Translations under genes and position numbers: made by a program
Origin: Clarkia xantiana subsp. parviflora
Lineage: Eukaryota; Streptophyta; Magnoliopsida; Myrtales; Onagraceae
NCBI GenBank assembly: GCA_036873135.1
Contig: JAPTYO010000018.1
Location: 12,453,503 to 12,517,502, forward strand
Direction: 5' to 3'
Length of the DNA stretch: 64,000 nucleotides
The notes under the pieces: generated by a model
The model's input: only the letters and a program-made list of their open reading frames with translations
The model's database searches: none
Told to the model about the DNA's origin: nothing
Part shown: piece by piece, positions 44,050 through 54,540 of the stretch
How the letters are laid out: each line of letters opens with the position of its first letter
How positions within the stretch are numbered: the first letter of the stretch is position 1

Positions 44050-44200
44050 TGAGGCCGAGATACACGGGGCGTGGCTGAGATACGCGGAGCGTGGCTGAGA
44101 TACGTGGAGCGTGGCCGAGATACGCGGGGCGTGGCCGAGATAAGTGAGATCATGGCCTGGATAGGCGGGATCGTGCCCGAGATACGCGGAATATGGGCTA
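44050..44200. repeat. U3 repeat array of C, 20-bp unit
   Basis: GAGATAC recurs at 44,057, 44,077, 44,097 and 44,117, then in degenerate form; unit GTGGCCGAGATACGCGGAGC. Six to eight units, just upstream of TATAAAA. Same consensus as B. Confidence 0.9.
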
Positions 44201-44243
44201 ACCACCCCAACGGTTCACCAGGTAACTGAGGTACCTCTCCGCC

Positions 44244-44250
44244 TATAAAA
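44244..44250 (+). promoter_or_regulatory. TATA box of the C LTR
   Basis: CCTATAAAAGGG at the end of U3. Confidence 0.75.
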
Positions 44251-44453
44251 GGGCAGAGGTTACCTCAGATCACATTACGTTTGGAGATACACATTTTGAG
44301 TTTGCTGCTTGCCAGTTCATACGAGATACTCATTTAAGCATCGGAGAGGGATTCTGGGTCACCGCCCGGTCTATCCCCTCTTGCAGGATTCGTGGAGCAA
44401 AGGAGCTCGTATCGCCGTCAAAGACCGTACCGGTGTTCCACCGTGATCCAACA

Positions 44454-44472
44454 TTGGCGCCGTCTGTGGGAA
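44454..44472 (+). promoter_or_regulatory. C primer-binding site
   Basis: TTGGCGCCGTCTGTGGGAA directly after the LTR. Confidence 0.92.
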
Positions 44473-44489
44473 CGTGATAAAAAGCTAAT

Positions 44490-46635
44490 ATGCCTTCTAC
44501 TCGTTCAATGGCGGCTGGCAAGCAAAGAAGACAAGGACAATCTGGTGGTTCCCGTCATCCTGCTGGGACGACTCTGAATTCACCACCGGAGCGTGCTGAG
44601 GACCAGAATCTCCCTGCTAAGGTCTCCCAGACCGGGGGGTACAACGACCAGACAGGGGGGCACCACGAAGTCCCCGAAGATGCTGCTCAGCACCAAGAGA
44701 ATAGGGGGTAGGAGGCTCCTCCAAATGCGGACCTGACGAAGGCTGTGGCGGAGGCCATGCCGATGTTTTTGGCGGCCGTGGAGGCTCTCTTAGATCGGAG
44801 AGAGGCTGCGAGGAGACAGGAGGAAGTGCCCCCACCAGCAGAGGTTCAGAATGTGCAAGAGGCCTAACCTTGGAGCCAGGACAAGGGTAAGGAGCCCGCT
44901 CAGTCAGAGCGATTTGTGGTCGATGGGCCAGGACCCGTAAAACATAGGACCATTCCCCTGAATTGTCCTATTACCCCCGATCAGGTGGTGAAGATCGTGA
45001 ACATCTACATGGGAGACCAGAGGCCGCTGCTGTCAGAACTGAGGGATCGATCCTCTCATCCCTTTGTTCCCCGACTGATAGACACCCTCGCCCCGCCAGG
45101 GCTGGGTATCCCCACGATTAAGGAGTATGATGGCGAGGGAGATCCGGTTCGTCATGTCCAGAAGCACCTCATGGCGTGTCTGGGCAGAGCCCCGAATGAA
45201 GATATCGTCGTGTGTACACTCTTCCCAAACACACTTGGTGAGAGAGCCCTGACCTGGTTCTTCAGTCTGCCCCCAGGGTGCATCACTTGTTGGGCTGATA
45301 CGCACGACCGCTTTATTCAGCAGTACCAGGGTCGCCGGCGTCTGTTGAAGAGTGTGAGGTCCCTGGCCCAGGTGGTACAGAGGCCCGATGAGTCGCTGGC
45401 ACACTATTACCAGCGATACACTGCCAGTGTGGCGGAGATTGACGAGCAGATTTCGGAGGGTGAAACCATCCGTACCTTCATTCGGAACCTAACAGCCCCC
45501 TACGGTTCCGACCTGATGCACAGCGTGGCTGAGAAGGCTGTGTGGAATATGGAAGCATTGCAGAAAGGGTGAAGTGGCAAATCGACGTCCAGGAGTCGAA
45601 AATAGCTGCTGGAGAGAGCCCCCGAAGTCAAATAAGGGAAAGCATTCGCTCAAACCCTTGGACGACCGTAAGTCGAAGGACAAATCCGAGAGCAGTCGGA
45701 GTCGAGGCCGCTCTGATCCAAGGGAGGATAGGCGTTCCTCGAGGAAGGACAGGCGGGAGGATCATAACATTCCTCTCAACAGTTCTATGGCGGAGGTGTT
45801 AACGGTCATGGAACGACAGGGTATCTCCAGGTACCCCCCGAAGAAGGAAGGAGAATTTTTGGGATCCCGCACCGATCGTTACTGTCGGTTCCACCGCGCA
45901 AATGGTCACGACACTAATCATTGTCGGGAGCTGAAGAAGGAGATCGAAAAGCTGATCCAGAAGGGGAAGCTTAAGGAGTTTGTCGGGGAGAAGCGGTGTC
46001 GATCCCGTTCTCGATCTCGATCGCGGTCCCGTTCCCGATCCCGCGATCGGTCCCCAAAAAAGAAGAGGTCTGAGCCGGAGTCTTCTGGTGCCCGTAAGGA
46101 GAAGCGGGGCACTATCAATGTGATTCACGGAGGATTTGCTGCTGGAGGTGATACCTCGGCCTCTCGGGAGGTTTATGCCTCTAGAATTCCCGCTGCTGTG
46201 GTGTTGGGTAAGAGGTCCCGATCTTGGACCTTGAAGGAAGAGATGGTGATTTCCTTTTCATCGGAGGATCTAGTAGGTGTGGAGACTCCACACGATGACG
46301 CCTTGGTCGTGACCTTGGACGTGGATGGGTACGAGATGAAGCGGATCCTGATCGACGGAGGGAGCTCCTCCGATATTCTGTTTATGGATGCGCTGGAGGC
46401 CATGGGGAAAACGAAGAAGGACCTGAAGGAGGTGAACTTCCCGATGGTTGGATTCTCTGGCTTTACCTCCTATCCGCTGGGAGTGATCACCATACCTGTG
46501 GAGTTTGGTAGTGGGTGGAAATCAGAGAGGAGGAACGTGAAGTTTGTGGTAGTTGAGTCCACGGGGACCTATAACGCGATTATCGGGAGAACCACCATCA
46601 ACCCCCTGATGGCAGTTGCCTCGACCGTGCACTAG
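44490..46635 (+). pseudogene. gag: C Gag and protease
   Basis: ATG 44,490 (MPSTRSMAAGKQ). The leader is broken by TAG at 44,709 and TAA near 44,866. The Gag core is open from 44,916: MVDGPGPVKHRTIPLNCPIT ... TWFFSLPPGCITCWADTHDR ... DESLAHYYQRYTASVAEIDE. It stops at 45,570 through a one-base shift and continues in another frame. Zinc knuckle CRFHRANGHDTNHC (CX2HX4HX4C) is followed by a pure Arg/Ser repeat (RCRSRSRSRSRSRSRSRDRS, about 45,996-46,055). Protease has FSSEDLVGVETPHDDALVV and RILIDGGSSSDILF with the catalytic Asp. Close to B protein throughout. Confidence 0.9.
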
Positions 46636-48555
46636 AAGATGAAGTTCCCGACTGACCACGGAGTTGGGGAGGTCAAGGGCGACCAGGTGGCTTCCAGGAG
46701 GTGCTATGTTAATGCCACCCGAAGGAAAAGACGGGAGGCCGTGGCTATCCTCCAGACCGATGCCGATCCCATAGAGGAGTTTGGGCGTCCCGCCCCCGTG
46801 GAAGATTTGAAGGAGGTCGAGATTGACGGACCTCAGAGGAAGGTGAAAATCAGGTCTGCTCTGACCGAGGAGACAGCCCGAGAATTGATCGATCTACTGA
46901 AGGAGTTCAAGGAGCTGTTTGCCTGGTCCCCGAGTGACATGCCAGGAATCGGCCCCGATGTGATCATGCACGAGCTGAAGATTGATCCCGCGATCAAGCC
47001 TATCGCGCAGAAGAGGCGTCTGATGGGCGTAGACAAGAGGATCGCAATCCAGCAGGAAGTGGGCAGGTTGCTCGATGCTGGGTTAACAAGGAGCTCCGAT
47101 TCCAGACTTGGGTCGCTAACCCGGTGCTGGTGAAGAAGAGCAATGGGAAGTGGCGGATGTGTGTTGATTTCCGCGATCTGAATAAGGCTTGCCCGAAGGA
47201 TTGTTACCCGCTCCCGAGAATCGACCAGTTGGTGGATGCCACGTCGGGACATGAGTTGTTGAGCTTCATGGATGCGTACTCGGGCTATAATCAGATCAAG
47301 ATGGCTAAGGAAGATGCCCGCCACACTGCCTTTTATGCCGATAGTGACATCTATCACTACGATGTCATGCCTTTCGGACTGATCAATGCTGGGGCAACCT
47401 ACCAGCGGATGGTGAACAAGCTGTTCGGAGACATGCTGGGGAAAACCATGGAGGCTTACGTGGACGATATGTTGGTGAAGTCCCGACAAGCTGAGGATCA
47501 TGTGCACAACCTAGCTACGGCGTTTGAGCGGATGAGGCTTCATCAGGTTCGCTTGAACCCGACAAAGTGCGCCTTCGGAGTCCACTCGGGGAAGTTTTTG
47601 GGCTTTATGGTAAGCCAACGAGGAATTGAGGTGAACCCTAAGAAGCTGAGGGAAATTGAGGAGATGAAGTCTCCAATAAACCATCGGGAGGTGCAAGTGC
47701 TGAATGGCCGACTGGCTGCATTGAATCGCTTCCTGTCTAAGGCAAGTGACTGATCCATGCCATTTTTTGAAGTACTGAGGGCCATCAAGAAGTTTGAGTG
47801 GACTGGCAAGTGTGAAGAGGCGTTCCAGGCACTCAAGCAGCACCTTCGCACCCTCCCGCCGTTGGCGAAACCGGTCCCAGGCGAGCCTCTCTATCTATAT
47901 TTGGCTGTTTCTGAATTTGCCATTAGCTCTGTGTTAGTGAAGGTTGTTGAGGGTAATCAAGTCCCCGTCTATTATGTAAGCAAGGCGTTTGCCAAATCTG
48001 AAATGAATTATCCCGCCGTTGAGAAGTATCTCTTTGCGTTGATTATTACTGCTCGAAAGCTGAGGTCTTACTTCCACACGCATTATATCACTGTGTTGAC
48101 AAATCAGCCTCTGAAGCATTTTTTGAACCGACCTGATGCGTCGGGGAGACTAGTGAAATGGGCAGTCGAGCTTAGTGAGTTTCGCATACACTTTGCTCCG
48201 AAAACGGCTATTAAGGGCCAGGCGTTGGCGGATTTCATAGCAGAATCTACAGCCCCCGATCTGGAAGAAGCGGGTCCTGTAGAGGGGGCAACCATGGAGG
48301 TCCCGATAGCAGAACAACCAGAGATGGAAGAGCAATCAGAACAGCCAAACGAGGAAAATACTTGGGAGATGTACACGGATGGCTCCTCGAGTTCAGACGG
48401 ATCAGGAGCAGGCTTTGTGTTGATACCACCAGGCGGAGGTGAGCCGCTTCGATATGCCTTGGCTTTAACGTTTAGGGCCACGAACAACGAAGCTGAGTAC
48501 GAGGCTCTTATCACAGGCCTGAAAATTGCCTGATCGTGAAGTGTGACACGGGCCT
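46636..48555 (+). pseudogene. pol: C PR-RT linker, reverse transcriptase, dual RNase H (truncated)
   Basis: After a TAG at 46,633-46,635 in the same frame: linker with VASRRCYVNATRRKRREA and FAWSPSDMPGIGPDVI. A one-base shift near 47,090 precedes RT, which is open with DAYSGYNQIKMAKEDA, FGLINAGATYQRMVNKLFG and YVDDMLVKS. A TGA at 47,751 stands where B has Arg (SDRAMPFF). The first RNase H has the degenerate site YLYLAVSE. The second RNase H (YTDGSSSSDGSGAG, NNEAEYEALITGL) ends after the Glu motif at about 48,533; a short remnant of the KCD motif (VKCDT) follows out of place. Confidence 0.9.
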
Positions 48556-48570
48556 GAAAATTGATAACGT

Positions 48571-49273
48571 TTTGATATTACATTTTGTAAGCGAAAGAAT
48601 TGCAACTGAGTTTATGATCAATCGACTTCATAATGTTTTGATTATATCAAATTTACGGTCTATAAATTGAGTCGTAAGAGGACGCAATCCTCTGCCAAAA
48701 CTATGTCGAATGTGGTCCTTACCTAGTCACACAGGTATTGTCGTCTTGCGGTGGAGGGAGGCCTCCACTATGCAAGGATGGCTAAAAATCAGGGGGATAA
48801 ACCTGATTGAGCAGAATGATTATCTATAGTCGAAGCAACTCGACGTGATTCTCGTTCTGCAGATCGCCGTGATGAACTTCGTTCGTCCTAAATCTAAATT
48901 CTGGGCCGGATGAAAATCTGTGATAGCATAATTGACATGTCCCATTCCTGTTGACCCAAAAGGTTCAGGTATGCTATCAACGCGTGCTTCATACTACGCG
49001 TGCCATGTTCGACCACGGGGTCACCGCTCGGTTGTGCTAGAAAGGAATCCTCGTGATTCTGGCGGGCGCAAACTTCTTCAACTCGAGTGTGTGATTGATC
49101 CCAGGAGCCTTATGAAGTGGCACCCGAAGTATCCTCATGGACTCAAAACTCGTACATAAGGTCAGGCTCAATGCTCGCTTCACGGCGTACGAGCGTAGTG
49201 CTGAACAAATAGTCCCAGTGACCACATCTTTGGAAACCGGTTGGGTTTGACTAAGGGTATGAGCGATGGGGAT
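48571..49273 (+). other. copia-2 3' region between C and D
   Basis: Non-coding, collinear with 34,900-35,350 and 36,165-36,390 of copia-1 (GTCGTAAGAGGACGCAATCC; GAAACCGGTTGGGTTTGACT). It shows what copia-1 looked like before the MITE insertion. Ends GGGAT, left flank of D. Confidence 0.7.
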
Positions 49274-49911
49274 TGTTATATATCTGTCCAATTCGGGTTC
49301 GTATTTACATTCCGGGCCTCGTAAAATATCCCAAAACCCGTAAAAAACCCTTTCGCGGACACCCAAGTCTAAAATGGTCCGGGATACGCGTTGTTCCCGG
49401 GCCGAAGGACTTCCGGATTGCCCTAAGGCGATCCGGAGGTCCAGATTTCCGACTTTCTTCGTACGCTCACCCCAAATATTTTGCCAAGTGCGAGAAGTCG
49501 GTGCATGCATAGTCCACCTTGATGACGGTATACGTCTCCCTTCATAACGACATCAAGTAGTTTAAAACTGGGCATGATCCTTAGGTTCCCTATAAATAGG
49601 GGTCTAGGTCTCCCATTCAAAACAACTCCCTCATTTTTGGACTTTGGATGCTATGACTTCTCTCTAAGGCTTTCTCTCTCTAGAAGTTCTAACTTGAGCG
49701 TCGGAGTGGGCCCAACCAGCATTCCCCCCTCCCACGCTGGTTAATGCCCCTCGTGCAGGATCCGAAGGTCGAGAGTTCGAGGTCGGGGATTGGAAGATTA
49801 GCTTAAGGATTATGTTTTAAGGATCGCGGCGTTCCCGTCCATATACATAAATCCTAAGCCCGTTCGTGAAAAGAGAAGCCCGAAGCTGCCCAGGTGGAAG
49901 CTGACATAACA
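49274..49911 (+). repeat. D 5' LTR
   Basis: TGTTAT ... ATAACA, 638 bp with perfect 6-bp terminal inverted repeats. The start matches 61,045 onward. Confidence 0.85.
49591..49598 (+). promoter_or_regulatory. TATA box of the D LTR
   Basis: CCCTATAAATAGGGG. Confidence 0.75.
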
Positions 49912-49912
49912 T

Positions 49913-49929
49913 TTGGCACTGTCTGAAGT
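49913..49929 (+). promoter_or_regulatory. Decayed D primer-binding site
   Basis: TTGGCACTGTCTGAAGT, a mutated TTGGCGCCGTCTGTGGG, one base after the LTR. Confidence 0.65.
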
Positions 49930-49958
49930 GATTCGAACAAAAAGCCGTGCTGCAAGCC

Positions 49959-51767
49959 ATGACAGGAAGACGACCAAAGAAGGCGGGTGTATGCAGGATG
50001 AAACCAACGAGAAGTCAACCAGGACCTTCTCATATGCCGGACGCAGAATCTACGACTTCGTCCATTCCGTCCACAAATGCCCCCCCCCCTGCACAGTACG
50101 GGCCGGGAGATCAAAACAATGCGCCTCCGCAAGAGCAAAGGACGAGGGTGAATCTGGAATTCACATCGGGAATGCCAGCTGAGGAAGCACAGCAACAACC
50201 AAGGAATGCAACCAACATGCCTACAGTCACACCCGCAATGATGGCGGCACTTGAAGAACTTCTTGCTCTCAAGGAGATCTTAAGGAGTCAAGGATATGCT
50301 GCACCTCCGCCACCACCCCCGCGTGCTAATGAACAAGCTGCACCAACTAGAGAGGCGTCACATGATGCCAACCAGCAAAAGCCGCAACACCCAGAGGGGG
50401 TAGGAGACTCTGAAGATACCTATCGACAGGCTAGGCAGGAGCCAGCACGTTCATGCACTCCAAGCGTTGGCATGAAGCAACAACAAGGAGTGTGATGGAA
50501 GCAACCTCCTGTGAGCAATTCACAACTCCCACACAAGGAGGATATCTTTAAGACAAAAAGCCATGCTGATACATGCAACGATGGGTGGAGGAAGCCCGCG
50601 TACGACAATGACATCCCAATCACGGGACTCACGGCTAAGGCCTTAGAAGAAATGATCGAGAGAAAAATGAAGCAATCGAAGATGAAGGGAATGCATGCCC
50701 TGGAAGAGAATGCATCACATCCATTCTCTGATGAACTAGTGCACAGTCACGTTCCAGATGCCCTGTACATAATCGGTGGAGAAAAATATAGAGGAAAAGG
50801 AGATCCAATCGAGCATGTACAACAACATGAAGCTTCTCTGCTGGGACGAACGGACAATCCGCATCATGTTGCAATGACATTTGCTAATACTCTCGTTGGA
50901 ACTGCCGCACATTGGTTCTTCTCGCTACCATGCGGAAGCATTAGGTCATGGGCATATCTAAAGGCAAAATTCATTCAAAGATACATGGGAAAGCGCACAC
51001 TCCTTAAAGGGCCGAATGCGTTGAATGAGGTGACACAGCAAAACGACGAGTCGTTAGCAGATTATTACATCCGCTTCAATCAAAACATCTCAGACATTCA
51101 AGGAAACATCACTGAAGGAGAAATCGTGCGCGCCTTCATTGCAAATTTAGGCCGAAGAGGATATGCCCTGGCTGAAAAGATGTCAAAGCGCCCAGCTGAG
51201 ACACTTGAAGAATTGGCGGCAATGGTAAAAGAATTCGTGGATCTGGACAGATTCAGAGAACAACATAAGGCGAAAGTTAGTGCAGCTCGCGCCAAGGAGA
51301 AGCAAGCAAAACCCCAACAAGGCCCGCAGCAAGCGAGACAATTCCAGCCCCATAAGAGGCCATATCAGCCCGAATTCCAAAGACAAAAAGAAGTGAAACT
51401 GCCAGAATGCGTTCTTTTGAATGCACCACTTTCCGTAATCCTGACGAAGATGAAGGAGGATAATATGTGGAGGGAGCCAGCAAACTTCCGAAAGGGGCCA
51501 CTGGGAAAGCAGGGAGATAAATGGTGTTAAAACCATGAAGTCTACGACCATGAAACAAACAGCTGTGTCAGCTTGCGATTTCGTATAAACAACTTCTTCC
51601 TTAAAGGAGAGCTCAAGCAATATGTCGACCAAGGCGACAAACGACAAAAGAAGAACCATGCAGAGCAAACCTCGGAAAGGGAAACAAGGGAAAGGAGAAA
51701 GTGAATGAAAACCCACCACCGCCAAAGCGTGGTGTCATCAACGTAATCCATGGTGGGCCAGCGGCAG
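49959..51767 (+). pseudogene. gag: D Gag (first gag segment)
   Basis: Frame open from ATG 49,959 (MTGRRPKKAG; another ATG gives MKPTRSQ). TGA at 50,493 in the same frame as the stretch 50,511-51,530. Leader with AALEELLALKEILRSQG; core with GKGDPIEHVQQHEASLLGRT, HWFFSLPCGSIRSWAYLKA, DESLADYYIRFNQNISDIQ. A TAA at 51,528 falls inside the zinc knuckle: the first Cys is followed by the stop, then NHEVYDHETNSC. Then a Lys/Arg-rich tail and VINVIHGGPAA, where F interrupts. Resembles A Gag more than B/C Gag; the Arg/Ser repeat is absent. Confidence 0.85.
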
Positions 51768-51985
51768 TATTAGATGTACATATTGTATATACATTGATAG
51801 GTACTCATACTTGTATAGATACATGGTACCTTAGGTTGACTTGTATAGTTGACTAGTTAGTTAGGATTGATCTCCTATATATAGTGGCATCCTAACATGT
51901 AAATACTTGGTTGAATCATTTATATCATTCATATTTTATATCTCCTTATGGTTCAACCCTCCTCTCCACATTATAGAACTTAATA
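51768..51985 (+). repeat. F 5' LTR
   Basis: 218 bp; internal CTATATATAGTGGC is a likely TATA region (51,876-51,889). Confidence 0.92.
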
Positions 51986-51997
51986 TGGTATCAGAGC
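51986..51997 (+). promoter_or_regulatory. F primer-binding site
   Basis: TGGTATCAGAGC, initiator tRNA-Met type. Confidence 0.93.
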
Positions 51998-52959
51998 TGT
52001 GGTTTTTCAGCTTCGGTTTCAGTTTTTCGAGAGGATTTTGCATCAATTCGAGCTTGAATCATGAGGATTAAGCTTCGTTTCATTGGATTACTTGAAGATC
52101 AAGCTGTTGCTGCTTCATTTCATGGATTGGCTGCTCATTTTTCCTGTTTAGGATTGGAGTTTTCAGCATTCAGTTTCAGCAATTCAGCTTGTTCTTCAGC
52201 TTTTGGTTGCGTTATTGTTACATCGATCTGCGCTTTACTCGTTGATTTATGATCGATCCTATGATTTGGATTCGATCTAGTGTTGATTTTCGATTCAGAG
52301 ATCGATTTTTCAGCTGGATACATCCAATTTCGCTGCTGCGAATTGGATCTGGATTGTGCTGTTCATATGTTCTTCATTCTGCAGCTTCTCTGCTTGTTTT
52401 GGCTAAGCTTCGATTATGAAATTCGAGGCTTCGTTTCGAGATTTCTGCATTGCATATTCACTCTATATATCATTGCGAAGTTTCTGTGAAGATTTGAGCA
52501 TCTTTCGAAGCTTCTTGGAGGTAATTCTGATTCAAATTCAGATATCGCGCCTATTTTACTGCTTGAAGTTCGATCTTCGATTTTGAGCTTATTTCTTGAT
52601 CGTTTGCTGCGATTTTGGATGCATTGGATTCGCATTTGATGCTGTGTTTGATTATGAGCTGAAATTTGTTGATTGCTGCTGCGGATTGGATCAATTCGAT
52701 TCGTTCTTGGAGCTGCATTCTGTTCTTGGTGCTGCAGTGTTCTTGCTGCAATTTGTTCAAATTCAAGCTGATTTCTTGATCATTTGCTGCAATTTGGACT
52801 GGATTAGTTGCGCCTTTAGGTTGCTGTTGGATTCCAGTTGGTTTGTTGTTCGATTTTGACGATTTGGAGTTGAATCGAATTGGTTTTGTTGAAGAACACT
52901 TTGAAGATGTGAAGTTCTTCATATTCTGTCCAGGTTTGAATAATCTGGAAATTGCTGCG

Positions 52960-53050
52960 TCTCGCTGGGATTGAACCCACGACCTGTTGCTTCTGTAATC
53001 GTGGAAATTCTGTGTTTCACTGGTTTCGAGCCCTGAGCTGTGTAGCGCCG
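52960..53050 (-). other. tRNA-like pol III box pair inside F
   Basis: Minus strand has CAGCTCAGGG (A-box-like) and, about 55 bases on, GGTCGTGGGTTCAATCCCAG, which matches a tRNA T-arm with B box. Acceptor ends do not pair well, so not a tRNA gene. Could be a SINE-type head or a captured tRNA fragment. Confidence 0.35.
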
Positions 53051-53214
53051 TGCACCCTCCGTGCACGGGGATTTCCACTTGGAGTTGGCTCGTCTCGTGC
53101 ACCCCGGTGCTCCTTCACGTGCTCTGCACGTGCCATGGGTGTTTTTGGCCGAATTTTAAGCCGAATTTGGGTGTTCTGGTCTATTTTGGCCGAATTATTG
53201 ACCGAATTTGGGGC

Positions 53215-53480
53215 TTTTTTTGAAGATTTATGAAGTTTTGGGCTTGTTTGCAAGCTTTTGGATATTTGGGGCTGTTTTAGGCAGTTTTAGGCAGTTTTCA
53301 AATTTGGGATGCTCTTTTGAGGACTTTGGGGCTGTTTTGGAGCAGTTTCAGAGTTTGGGGCATTTTTGCTAATTTTGTGATGTTTGGGGCTATTTTGAGG
53401 ATAGTTCTGAAATATTGGGGCTTCTTTGGAGCTTTTGAAGACTTTGGGGCTGTTTTGAGGACAGTTCTCAAGTTTGGGGC
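53215..53480. repeat. Degenerate short repeats in F interior
   Basis: TTTGGGGCTGTTTTGAGGAC and variants recur at roughly 30-60 bp intervals. Low complexity, non-coding. Confidence 0.6.
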
Positions 53481-53742
53481 CGTATCCCGAAAATTGGATT
53501 TTCGAGGGGTCGTTTTGTGAAGACCGGGTTATCAACCTTGGCATTTTGGAGCGGGTTTTAAATTTCCCATGGATCATTTGAGCGGGTTTTGAAATTTCCT
53601 TGGCTCATTTTGAACGGGTTTACCCTTGGCTCTTTTTGACCTGGATTTGATTGGACCTTGGCATTTCATTCATCATCGACCTTTTCTCTCAAATTTTCCT
53701 TTTAATTCTTTAGAAAGGAAGAAGAAGGAAAAGATGGGGGAA

Positions 53743-53960
53743 TATTAGATGTACATATTGTATATACATTGATAGTTACTCATACTTGAATAGATACATG
53801 GTACCTTAGGTTGATTTGTATAGTTGACTAGTTAGTTAGGATTGATCTTCTATATATAGTGGCATCCTAACATGTAAATACTTGGTTGAATCATTTATAT
53901 CATTCATATTTTATATCTCCATATGGTTCAACCCTCCTCTCCACATTATAGAACTTAATA
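53743..53960 (+). repeat. F 3' LTR
   Basis: 218 bp, about 97.7 percent identical to 51,768-51,985 by eye. Confidence 0.92.
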
Positions 53961-54540
53961 GGCATGAGGTAGCGTTTCTAACGCCCGGGATGTCTATGCC
54001 TCGTAGCTGCAAGTTCTGCCCAAGTACGGGAAGAGGCGACAACCAGAGAAGGAAGACATAATCATCCCGTTCTCAAATTCCGACAAGAAACACATAGTGT
54101 ATCCCCATGATGATGCTTTGGTCATAACAATGGACATCAATGGATTTGACGTGCAAAGGATTCTGGTAGATGGTGGGAGTGCTGCGGATTTAGTGCATAT
54201 AGAAGTGCTCAAAAAGATGGGAAAAACGGAAGCCGATCTCTCGCCGAGCACGTTTCCGTTGGTTAGTTTCGCAGGAGCGGCAACCTACCAATCTGGCATG
54301 ATTACACATCCAGTTATCCATGGAGGCGGAGGAAGGCATTGCATATAGACGTCACATTTGTGGTGGTGGACAACCTGGGGGCATATAACGACATCCTAGG
54401 GAGAACAACGATCAACCCACATGACATTGTGCCATCTACAGCTCATCAGAAAATGAAGTTCCTAACTCCTCACGGAATTGGGGAAGTACTAGGTGATCAG
54501 ACAGCCGCACGAAAGTGCTATGTCAATGCCCTGAGAAAAA
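53961..54540 (+). pseudogene. pol: D protease
   Basis: After F the frame gives GSVSNARDVYAS, the counterpart of GTVSNAREVYAS in A, preceded and followed by stops. Then the retropepsin core: YPHDDALVITMDINGFDVQR and ILVDGGSAADLVHIEVL with catalytic Asp, FPLVSFAGAATYQSGMITHP, a frameshift near 54,340, VDNLGAYNDILGRTTINPHD and AARKCYVNALRKMKQ. The last part is shared with the PR-RT linker of A, B and C. RT should follow but does not. Confidence 0.85.

Larger units (their letters stand above)
43738..44453 (+). repeat. C 5' LTR
   Basis: TGATGGG ... ATCCAACA, 716 bp, homologous to the complement of the B LTRs. TATAAAA at 44,244-44,250. Confidence 0.9.
43738..48570 (+). mobile_element. Tat-type retrotransposon C (same family as B), truncated at 3' end
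   Basis: Plus strand. 5' LTR 43,738-44,453, PBS 44,454-44,472, gag-PR-RT-RNase H to about 48,555; then sequence of copia-2 returns. Integrase, spacer array, antisense gene, PPT and 3' LTR are missing. LTR start (TGATGGGTT), LTR end (TGATCCAACA), U3 array and proteins match B, so C and B are one family. The 3' junction near 48,555-48,570 carries a second copy of GGCCTGAAAATTG found 30 bp upstream. Confidence 0.9.
37054..49273 (+). mobile_element. Ty1/copia element copia-2, interrupted by C and D
   Basis: Plus strand. 5' LTR 37,054-37,651, PBS 37,653-37,664, very long leader to about 39,837, degenerate coding region 39,838-43,720. Element C inserted at 43,738; the 3' part resumes at about 48,571 and runs to 49,273, where D inserted. 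It inserted into the 3' LTR of copia-1 (left flank CCCAT). No 3' LTR of copia-2 was identified beyond D. Confidence 0.8.
51768..53960 (+). mobile_element. Small non-coding copia-type LTR element F (LARD/TRIM-like)
   Basis: Two 218-bp LTRs (51,768-51,985; 53,743-53,960) that differ at about 5 sites. Termini TATTAG ... CTTAATA instead of TG ... CA. PBS TGGTATCAGAGC directly after the left LTR, and a purine-rich tract (53,712-53,742) directly before the right LTR. The 1,757-bp interior holds no credible ORF. Flanks GGCAG and GGCAT differ at one base of five. It inserted into D between Gag and protease. It has what is needed for replication in trans, but no protein. Confidence 0.93.

Noticed and set aside
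43656..44210. 184-codon minus-strand ORF over the C LTR
   Set aside because: Repeat-driven, lies in U3 opposite to element transcription, no domain.
46833..47507. 224-codon minus-strand ORF
   Set aside because: Antisense shadow of the C RT region; the same shadow appears in B.
52964..52984. A true tRNA gene in F
   Set aside because: T-arm and A-box-like parts only; acceptor stem does not pair.
52551..53102. 183-codon minus-strand ORF in F
   Set aside because: Low-complexity Asn/Gln/Ser-rich product with no domain; the opposite strand is equally open; F otherwise looks protein-free.
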